A DNA stretch of 21,572 nt, taken from assembly GCA_020629815.1 (NCBI GenBank), contig JAHDCN010000018.1, positions 1 through 21,572 on the forward strand, in the 5' to 3' direction. Source of the DNA: Verrucomicrobiota bacterium (GTDB taxonomy: Bacteria > Verrucomicrobiota > Verrucomicrobiia > Verrucomicrobiales > DEV007). The translations under genes and the position numbers were made by a program. Below are positions 14,559 through 21,499 of this stretch, one piece after another (position 1 is the first letter of the stretch; each line of letters starts with the position of its first letter). The notes beneath the pieces are model-generated. The model had not been told where the DNA came from. It did not search any database and was given only the letters and a program-made list of their open reading frames with translations.

Positions 14559-17500
14559 ATGCGCGACCTGTTCGTAGAGGGTCTCACTATCCAGCAATAT
14601 CTCGAATCCACCCCTCAGGGCGTGGAGCAGATGGAAAGTGAATGGCTGTTTTTTCCGGAAATTCGGACGCTGAGCAATCGCACCTCGAAACCGGAGAAGA
14701 TTCGTGAAGAACAGGAGCGATTGATCCAGAAAGGACTGGAAGATCCCGCTACAGAACCACAGGTCCTGGGTCAGAGGCTCCCGGTACCGGAAACGATCAA
14801 GCAGCACTCGATCGAAGTGATTCTCCATGCCGACCATGTCGATGCGCAGTGGCGCGAACCGTTGGTCCTCGATTTTCCCTATCTGACCTGGGAGAAAGAG
14901 AAACTGTTGCTTGCCTACGTGCCGGTGCTCGGCATTGAGATTCCGATTCGCGATCCGGAAAAGATCGACGAAAAACTGCGGGATCATATCGAGTTTGCCT
15001 TGTCCCGCGAAGAAGCCCGGAACTCTCTCTTTGAACTCGGACTGCGTCAGCGTTGCCGCGATCTGAAGATGGGTCGGTTCATTTGGAATGCTTACCCCAA
15101 GACTCCGAAAGAAATTTACATCCGCGACGAAGAAGCCGGAAACAAGAAGCCCGATGTGCTGAAGGAAGTAGCCTCCCGGATCGACTGGGGAAAGAACCAG
15201 CCCGCGCATCTATACACCGAGCCATTGGCACAGCTGGTGCGTCTGCTATCGGGCAAACGGGGCTCGGGCAGTGTCCTGATCGTCGGTGAGAGCGGGGTCG
15301 GCAAAACTCATCTGGTCAATCATCTCGCCACTCGAAAAGACAACCACAAACTGGGACGTCATCCATTTTTTCAAACCAGTGGCAGTCGTATCGTCGCCGG
15401 CATGTGTGGCTTCGGTCAGTGGCAGGAACGCTGCCGGGCCATGGCTGCCGAGGCTCGCGAACGCGATGCGATTATTTTCTTCGGCAATCTGTTTGAGCTA
15501 ATGGAAGTCGGGCAATACTCCGGGAGCAGCGAAAGCATTGCATCTTTCTTCCGGCCCTTTTTGATCCGAAAAGATTTTCTCGCCATCGTGGAATGCACTC
15601 CGGATCAACTCGCTTTGATTGAGCAGCAGGAGCCGCGACTGCTGGAAGCATTTCGCCAGATGAAGCTGGATGCCCCAAACGCTGAAGACGCCGGGGAAAT
15701 CCTGACACGCTCGGTCGGCTCGGAATTCACTCAACCGGCCTTGCGCAGGATACTGAAACTCCACCAACGCTACGCCGGCTACTCCGCCTTTCCCGGTCGT
15801 ATGTTGCGTTTCGCCAAACGCCTGATCACCGAAAATAGCATCTCGCGGAAACGCCGATCTTTCTCCCCCGCCGACGAAGAAGGAATCAAAGAATCTGCCG
15901 TGGTAAAGGCTTTCGCCACCGAAACCGGCCTGCCCGATTTTCTCCTCGATGATGAAATCCCGATGGATGTCAATCAATCCGGCGAGTGGTTCCGCGACCG
16001 ATTGATCGGTCAGGATGAAGCGGTGACCCTCGTGATCGACACCGTCGCAGCTATCAAGGCGCGGCTCACCCGCCCCGGCAAACCACTCGCTTCGTTTCTT
16101 TTCATCGGCCCGACCGGCGTTGGCAAAACCGAACTCGCCAAGACACTGGCCAGTTATTTCTACGGATCATCCGACCGGATGCTTCGCATCGATATGAGCG
16201 AATACAGCACGCCCGGCAGTGCCGCCCGGTTGGCTGCGGGGAAAAAGGGAGAGCAGGAAGGTTTGCTCACGGCAAGAATGCGCGATCAGCCGTTTTCCGT
16301 GCTGCTGCTCGATGAGTTCGAGAAAGCTCACGACTCGGTTTACGATCTGTTTTTACAAATTCTCGGAGAAGCCCGACTCACCGATGGAGCTGGACGTCTG
16401 GCAGATTTTTCCAACTCAATTATTATTCTTACGTCCAACCTCGGAGCGGCAGAATTTCGCGGCAGTTCTCCCGGGTTTCGGGATCCCGACGAAGAGGATC
16501 TGGCTCTGAACGCTGCGATTCACTTTACCGAAGCGGTCAAGAAACAGGTGCGCCCGGAATTCTTTAACCGGATCGACCGGATTGTTCCCTTCCTGCCTCT
16601 CGATGAAAATGCCGTACGGCAAATCATTAGCAGGGAATTGGAGAAAGCCGGCACACGCGACGGCTTTCGCACTCTCGATCTGTCGCTGAACGTGAGCGAC
16701 GAAGCCGCCACTCATCTTGCCGGGCTCGGCTACGATCCCCGCTACGGCGCGCGCCCATTGAAGCGTGCGATCGACAAAAAACTCATGCAGCCGCTGGCAG
16801 AGTTTCTCACTTCGAGAACCGATCTGCAGCAGGGAACCATTGAAGTGACCGGATTCGATGCGGCGGGGAAACCGGAATTTTCCCACAACCCCTTTTCCGC
16901 CAACATCGACAAGTCTGTAAAACGAACAGCCGAACAGGAAGGACAGAAAATCCCCGAACTGCGACGTCGTTACCAGCGGCTCGAGGCCAGCAGTCTGGTC
17001 AACGAACTCGCGAGTGAAATCTCCCGGCTTCGAAATCGCCTCGCCCACGCCAAAGCCAATCGCCGGATGTCAGCGGAAGACGCCAAAGATCTGAAGCGGC
17101 TTTCCTCGGCTGAGGAACTGATGAATCAATTGCAGCTCGAGTCGTCAGCAATTCAACAGGCGGAAGAGCGCTGGATGCTGGATCAGTTCTCCTCTTCCTT
17201 CAAAATTGAGTCAGCCCCGGGAAGGCAGGAAATTCCAACCGAGAAAGATTTCACCGCTTCCCTGCTTGGCATTTACCAGCGCGTTCAAAACACACCCGAA
17301 CAGGTAGTCTTCGTTCTCACTTCGGATTCCAATAAACGTCTGATCGAATTGGCAAACATCTACGCCGAAGTCGCCAGTCAAAAAGATTGGAAAGTCGAGT
17401 ATGCCTGGTATCCCAGGGATCCGCGCGACAAAATGCGTCACCCCGAAGATCCCGATAAGTGGAAACCCAATATTCCGCAGGACAGCAACGAACTGACGCA

Positions 17501-17924
17501 AATTCTCAACGGCCAACTGCCGAAAAACTTCGTCGCTCTGGCCATGCAGTTCAAAGGCGAGTGCGGATTGTATCTCGCCAACGAAGGCGGCCTGCACCTG
17601 TTTGTCGATGAAGACGGCAACAAGCAGCGAGTCAATATCCGCTGCTTTGCTGAACCAACCGAAAACCCGGAAGATGAGAAAGATCGATTTACGATTCAAC
17701 AGGGTTACCTCGATGACCAAACCCTGTTGAGTCGGGATTTTGATCAAGTTCCTCTGCGCCGCCAGTGGGATTTTGGCAAAGAGAAAATCAAAGATCAACT
17801 CCTGCTGAAATCTGACGATGCCCGGTACAATTCCGAAGGCATCGAAGTCGAATTGAATGCTTCCAATGTAGCGAAACTGCTCGACCGGGAAGTGGTAAAA
17901 CGAATCATGCGAATCCTGCCGTGA
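14559..17924 (+). CDS. ClpA/ClpB-like double-AAA+ ATPase 1, divergent
   Basis: 1121 aa from ATG 14559 (1141 aa if TTG 14499 is used). A novel N-terminal domain (~1-210) replaces Clp_N. D1 (~210-440) has Walker A GESGVGKT (243-250) and pore loop GMCGFGQWQER (281-291, Phe285). The Walker B slot reads IIFFGN (305-310) with Gly-Asn instead of Asp-Glu, and the usual Arg-Arg finger is Glu363-Ala364. D2 (~480-765) is intact: Walker A GPTGVGKT (517-524), Walker B LLLDE (582-586), sensor-1 Asn627, Arg finger Arg671 and sensor-2 Arg732. D2 lacks the GYVG pore loop. A coiled coil (~795-875) and a PCRF-like alpha/beta segment (~915-1030) follow. It is probably an ATP-driven remodelling or unfolding machine; substrate unknown. 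Its stop overlaps the start of its homologous neighbour (GTGA), implying a stoichiometric pair. Confidence 0.87.
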   Translation: MRDLFVEGLTIQQYLESTPQGVEQMESEWLFFPEIRTLSNRTSKPEKIREEQERLIQKGLEDPATEPQVLGQRLPVPETIKQHSIEVILHADHVDAQWREPLVLDFPYLTWEKEKLLLAYVPVLGIEIPIRDPEKIDEKLRDHIEFALSREEARNSLFELGLRQRCRDLKMGRFIWNAYPKTPKEIYIRDEEAGNKKPDVLKEVASRIDWGKNQPAHLYTEPLAQLVRLLSGKRGSGSVLIVGESGVGKTHLVNHLATRKDNHKLGRHPFFQTSGSRIVAGMCGFGQWQERCRAMAAEARERDAIIFFGNLFELMEVGQYSGSSESIASFFRPFLIRKDFLAIVECTPDQLALIEQQEPRLLEAFRQMKLDAPNAEDAGEILTRSVGSEFTQPALRRILKLHQRYAGYSAFPGRMLRFAKRLITENSISRKRRSFSPADEEGIKESAVVKAFATETGLPDFLLDDEIPMDVNQSGEWFRDRLIGQDEAVTLVIDTVAAIKARLTRPGKPLASFLFIGPTGVGKTELAKTLASYFYGSSDRMLRIDMSEYSTPGSAARLAAGKKGEQEGLLTARMRDQPFSVLLLDEFEKAHDSVYDLFLQILGEARLTDGAGRLADFSNSIIILTSNLGAAEFRGSSPGFRDPDEEDLALNAAIHFTEAVKKQVRPEFFNRIDRIVPFLPLDENAVRQIISRELEKAGTRDGFRTLDLSLNVSDEAATHLAGLGYDPRYGARPLKRAIDKKLMQPLAEFLTSRTDLQQGTIEVTGFDAAGKPEFSHNPFSANIDKSVKRTAEQEGQKIPELRRRYQRLEASSLVNELASEISRLRNRLAHAKANRRMSAEDAKDLKRLSSAEELMNQLQLESSAIQQAEERWMLDQFSSSFKIESAPGRQEIPTEKDFTASLLGIYQRVQNTPEQVVFVLTSDSNKRLIELANIYAEVASQKDWKVEYAWYPRDPRDKMRHPEDPDKWKPNIPQDSNELTQILNGQLPKNFVALAMQFKGECGLYLANEGGLHLFVDEDGNKQRVNIRCFAEPTENPEDEKDRFTIQQGYLDDQTLLSRDFDQVPLRRQWDFGKEKIKDQLLLKSDDARYNSEGIEVELNASNVAKLLDREVVKRIMRILP
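17696..17730 (+). repeat. Inverted repeat inside ATPase 1, related to the 22-nt repeat
   Basis: TCAACAGGGTT (17696-17706) and AACCCTGTTGA (17720-17730) are perfect 11-bp inverted arms with a 13-nt loop, entirely in coding sequence (residues QQGYLDDQTLL). The left arm and loop align to the repeat unit at 21356, with 16 of 22 positions identical, including AACAGGGT and TGACCA. It may be an exapted copy of the extragenic repeat or chance. Confidence 0.5.
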
Positions 17925-20900
17925 GCCTCGAACTGAACATTGCGATACTTTCCGAGCGCGTCGAACACGACGACGGTCGCAACGTGTACGCCGTTCGCCC
18001 GGCGCTGGATCTCGCTCCAGCTGTGGATGGACGACGACCAAGTCTGCTGGTCGAGAACGCCCGCGAAGACCGGGCACTGGAGAATCTCGAGCGCACGTTG
18101 ATGAAAGGCTTTCATCAGCTGATTGCCAAAATGCGGCACGACGAGCTAACCCGCTGGAGCTACTGCCCTCCCGAATTAGCGGGTCGAAAGATCAAGCTTC
18201 ACCTCAATCTCCGCAAGCAGACGATCAGTGGTGACTTCTTCCTGCTCACTTTCCGATCAATGGATCGGCGCACTGTACTCTGCCCAAAAGTTCCCGGACT
18301 TTCCTTTGACCTCGAGCGTGGCGAATCACTGGAGGACCGGGCCACTGAGGTTTTGACTGGCTATTTCCGCAAGAAAGAAAAAGCGGACGGCAAGCTTGAT
18401 GCGAAACAATTCCTCTCCCCCGGCCACACTCGTCTGATTCACCTGCCCCTCACGGTTCGCGGCAAGCAAATTTACCAGCCGCAGCGCAGCTCCCTGCGAT
18501 TTGCCTCGATCAGTGATACCGCGGAGATGGATGGAGCGGCGGAGTTGGAAAACGTCGGTCGTTGTCTGAACCGTCTCGGCACCGCACGCCTGCAACAGGC
18601 CATTCTTCGTGAAGACCCGGTGCGCGAATTGACGCGCCATTTTCCGCCACTGAAAGAATCGGAGCCATCGCCCCAGCCGGTCGTTCTGGTGGGTGAAAGC
18701 CAGGTCGGTAAAACAGCCGTGATTCACGAGTTTCTGCGTCGTCATCTGAACGACAAAAGCGCCAATAAGAAACGCGAGATCTGGCTACTTTCGCCACAGC
18801 GCATGATCTCAGGAATGAGCTACGTAGGGCAATGGGAAGAGCGCGCTCACGCAATTTTCAAGGAAGCGGCAAAGCGTCGGCATCTGTTGTATTTCGATGA
18901 CTTGGTCGGCCTGTTTTCCGCCGGTAAGACCAGCAGTTCCAACCTGACGGTCGGCCATATCCTCAAAGCCTATCTCGAAGAGGAAAAGCTCTCGGTGCTG
19001 GCTGAGGCACAACCGGAAACCATCCGTCGACTGCGCGAAATCGACCGAGGCTTCGCGGACTTTTTCCAGCCTCTTCCGATCCGGGAAATGTCGCAGGCGG
19101 ACACGATGCGCGTGCTGGTGCGAACCGTTCAGCAATTGGAAAGTGAAGATCGAAAAATCCAATTTGATCCCCTACTGCTACCGAAGATTTACGATTTGCA
19201 GCATCGCTTTGCCTCCAGTCGTGCCTTTCCAGGGAAAGCGGTCGAGATGCTTCGCCAGGTTGCCCGCCGCTCGGACGCCGCCGACCAACGAATCAACGTA
19301 ATCGACGACAAGTCTGCTCTGGCTTATTTTGCCAATAAGACAGGGATTCAGCACCAGTTTCTCGTGCCAAATTCTGAAGTCGACCGTGAGGCTGTGGAAG
19401 AATTTTTCTCCAGCCGGATCAAGGGACAAAAACGGGCGATCAATGCGATGTCCGATCTGGTGATCAGTACCTCGGCTCAATTGAATGAACCCGGCAAACC
19501 AGTCGGTTCCTTTCTGTTCCTCGGCCCGACCGGGGTGGGAAAAACCGAGTGCACGAAAGCGCTGGGCGAATATTTCTTCGGCAGCGATGAGCGGATCTTA
19601 CGCTTCGACATGAATGAGTTTGTCGGGCCCGACGCGGTGATTCGCCTGATCGGCTCCCAACATCGCCCCTCCGGCTTGCTGACCGGTGCGGTGCGTCGTT
19701 CTCCCTTTTCCATCGTCTTGCTCGACGAAATCGAAAAAGCGCACCCCGAGGTTTTCGATCTACTTCTGCAAATGCTCGGAGATGGTCGCCTCACTGACGC
19801 TGCTGGACAGACCGTTGACTTTCGCAACTGCATTGTGGTGATGACGTCCAACCTCGGCGCACGCGATGCCCGACAGCAGTTAGGTTTCGGCGGAGCCGGT
19901 CAGGAAGATGAGTCCGTCTATCGAACCGCCGCAGAAAAATTCTTTCGCCCCGAACTGTTCAATCGCCTCGACCACATTGTCGCCTTCCACGAATTGGCGA
20001 AGAACGACATCGAAGATCTGGTTGAGCAGATGACCAGCAAAGCCCTGAGCCGCGCCGGCATGGAGGAACGACAAATGAGCCTGCACATCGATCCCGAAGT
20101 GTATGGCAAACTCGCTGAGCACGGTTTCCAGCCGGAATACGGAGCCCGCGCCCTGAGGCGCTCGATCGAAGAAAACCTAATCGAGCCACTCGCGCTCAAA
20201 CTGGCTTCCCTGCCTGCCAACCAACCCGGTTCCGTCACCTGCGCTCTCGATACCCGCGGCGAACTGATTTTCCGAACTTCGAACCTGCTCGCTGCCAAAC
20301 GCAACGGATCGGTGCCGATGGAGATTCCACTCTCGGAAGGCGATGAAATTTACGAGGCAGTGAACGACTTTTTGTTTCGGGCCGAAGAAAAGTTGGAGAT
20401 GTCGCGTGACCACGATTCCGAAGACGGCTCCATCGATCCCAGTGATCCGAAGTATCTGCGCTACTTTGCCTTTCGGGAGGAGCTGATGACCCTGCGCCGC
20501 ATGCGGGATCACTACTCTTCCGCGGTCGAAAATGAGAGGAAGTCAGCCCTCGATAACAACGGCAGACGCCGACCTTCGCGACTGCCGGAGAATTATCAAT
20601 TCCTGCTCAACTACGATCCAAACAATTTGCTCGACGACGCCTACGAATCAGCCAGCCCGAGCGACTACGTCGATAAAATGGCGGAAGGTGCAACGATCCT
20701 CGACGGGGTAAGCCACCTTGCCACTCAGCTGGTGTATCGGGCCAACTCGATTCATCACGGACTGGAATCCAACGATGCCACAGCCGACCGCATACTCATC
20801 CATGTGTCTGGAACCGAGACACCTCGTTTGCGATTGCAGCTGATGCGTGAGCTCTCCAGTTGGCTGTCCAACTCGCCGTGGTTCCAAATGCATTTTCACT

Positions 20901-21352
20901 GCCTCGATGATGAGAGTCAGCCCTATGTGTATGACCCCGACAGTCAGGATGCGACCGGAACTTCTTCGGAGAATTTCTGGAATACCGCAGCGATCTTTGC
21001 TTCCGGGCCAGGCCTGCTTCGATTGCTGGCACCAATCCGTGGAACCCATTTATTCGTTCTCGGTCGGGGAAAAATTGAACAGGTCGAAGTCTCTTTCCTC
21101 GAACTGGAAGAGGGTCAGACTCCCGAAGAAGCCTATGGCATCACACTCGGCAGCGGCTCCGAGGACCCCAACGATTCGCAACGGAATGCCGTTTCGATTC
21201 AATCGTTCTCCGGACGGAGAATTCATTTTTCCAGCGGTCTGGTGACCCGGGGTCACCTGCGCATTTGGGATTTCATCAACCCTCACATTCCCTCCGCACC
21301 GGAAATGGAGGACTTCTCCCAATATGGCATCAACCAACCTGAAACTTCATGA
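17921..21352 (+). CDS. ClpA/ClpB-like double-AAA+ ATPase 2, divergent
   Basis: 1143 aa, GTG start overlapping the upstream TGA (GTGA). Same layout as its neighbour, so the pair arose by duplication. N-terminal non-Clp_N domain with beta-rich segments (~1-240). D1 (~240-460): Walker A GESQVGKT (258-265), pore loop MSYVGQWEER (299-308, Tyr301), Walker B LLYFDD (322-327, Asp-Asp instead of Asp-Glu), Arg-Arg finger replaced by Asp380-Phe381. D2 (~490-775): Walker A GPTGVGKT (535-542), Walker B VLLDE (599-603), sensor-1 Asn644, Arg finger Arg682, sensor-2 Arg743. The GYVG pore loop is absent. LGF (654-656) sits between sensor 1 and the Arg finger, where ClpA/ClpC dock ClpP. The C-terminal extension (~800-1143) includes a PCRF-like segment (957-1062) and a unique tail. 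Cellular role unknown. Confidence 0.88.
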   Translation: MSLELNIAILSERVEHDDGRNVYAVRPALDLAPAVDGRRPSLLVENAREDRALENLERTLMKGFHQLIAKMRHDELTRWSYCPPELAGRKIKLHLNLRKQTISGDFFLLTFRSMDRRTVLCPKVPGLSFDLERGESLEDRATEVLTGYFRKKEKADGKLDAKQFLSPGHTRLIHLPLTVRGKQIYQPQRSSLRFASISDTAEMDGAAELENVGRCLNRLGTARLQQAILREDPVRELTRHFPPLKESEPSPQPVVLVGESQVGKTAVIHEFLRRHLNDKSANKKREIWLLSPQRMISGMSYVGQWEERAHAIFKEAAKRRHLLYFDDLVGLFSAGKTSSSNLTVGHILKAYLEEEKLSVLAEAQPETIRRLREIDRGFADFFQPLPIREMSQADTMRVLVRTVQQLESEDRKIQFDPLLLPKIYDLQHRFASSRAFPGKAVEMLRQVARRSDAADQRINVIDDKSALAYFANKTGIQHQFLVPNSEVDREAVEEFFSSRIKGQKRAINAMSDLVISTSAQLNEPGKPVGSFLFLGPTGVGKTECTKALGEYFFGSDERILRFDMNEFVGPDAVIRLIGSQHRPSGLLTGAVRRSPFSIVLLDEIEKAHPEVFDLLLQMLGDGRLTDAAGQTVDFRNCIVVMTSNLGARDARQQLGFGGAGQEDESVYRTAAEKFFRPELFNRLDHIVAFHELAKNDIEDLVEQMTSKALSRAGMEERQMSLHIDPEVYGKLAEHGFQPEYGARALRRSIEENLIEPLALKLASLPANQPGSVTCALDTRGELIFRTSNLLAAKRNGSVPMEIPLSEGDEIYEAVNDFLFRAEEKLEMSRDHDSEDGSIDPSDPKYLRYFAFREELMTLRRMRDHYSSAVENERKSALDNNGRRRPSRLPENYQFLLNYDPNNLLDDAYESASPSDYVDKMAEGATILDGVSHLATQLVYRANSIHHGLESNDATADRILIHVSGTETPRLRLQLMRELSSWLSNSPWFQMHFHCLDDESQPYVYDPDSQDATGTSSENFWNTAAIFASGPGLLRLLAPIRGTHLFVLGRGKIEQVEVSFLELEEGQTPEEAYGITLGSGSEDPNDSQRNAVSIQSFSGRRIHFSSGLVTRGHLRIWDFINPHIPSAPEMEDFSQYGINQPETS

Positions 21353-21355
21353 CTC

Positions 21356-21421
21356 AACAGGGTACAGTCACTGACCAAACAGGGTTAGGTCCCGGACCTA
21401 ACAGGGTTGGGTGTGGAGTTC
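21356..21421 (+). repeat. Three tandem units of the 22-nt repeat
   Basis: AACAGGGT begins at 21356, 21378 and 21400, an exact 22-nt period. Units 1 and 2 are best conserved; unit 3 decays after AACAGGGTTGGGT. The array starts 3 nt after the TGA of ATPase 2. Palindromes lie within it: GTCACTGAC (21367-21375) and TTAGGTCCCGGACCTAA (21385-21401). The latter could form a 6-bp RNA stem with a 5-nt loop, but no U-tract follows. Confidence 0.65.
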
Positions 21422-21433
21422 CCCATTGGGGAA
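21419..21433. other. Short perfect hairpin TTCCCC-ATT-GGGGAA
   Basis: A 6-bp stem with a 3-nt loop lies just after the 22-nt array. It is followed by AAGC rather than a T-run, so it is not a standard intrinsic terminator for the ATPase operon. It may act with the preceding palindromes at the 3' end of the transcript. Confidence 0.35.
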
Positions 21434-21461
21434 AAGCATCCGCACTGCCTACCAGCCGCGC

Positions 21462-21499
21462 TGTCATTCCGAGCGAGGCACGAGCCGAGGAATCTCTCG
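21462..21499. repeat. Dispersed-type repeat TGTCATTCCGAGC...GGAATCTC
   Basis: The sequence TGTCATTCCGAGCGAGG, followed about 10 nt later by GAGGAATCTCTCG, matches a type of extragenic repeat I recall as frequent in several bacterial phyla. ATTCC (21466-21470) and GGAAT (21489-21493) form the ends of a stem. No coding sequence is seen from 21353 to the window end. Confidence 0.45.

Noticed and set aside
14433..15209. 258-residue frame on the minus strand opposite the start of ATPase 1
   Set aside because: Antisense to a conserved ATPase gene and reading into its upstream region; Phe/Arg-rich composition typical of a shadow frame.
14559..21352. The pair as standard ClpA, ClpB, ClpC or type VI ClpV
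   Set aside because: No Clp_N repeats, no ClpB middle domain in D1, altered D1 catalysis, missing D2 pore loop, long C-terminal extensions, and no adS/ClpS or type VI genes nearby.
1..21421. Inverted copies of the 22-nt repeat at both window ends as terminal repeats of one mobile element
   Set aside because: The interior is core housekeeping genes with no transposase or integrase, and each copy sits in the 3' region of its own gene, which better fits a dispersed extragenic repeat.
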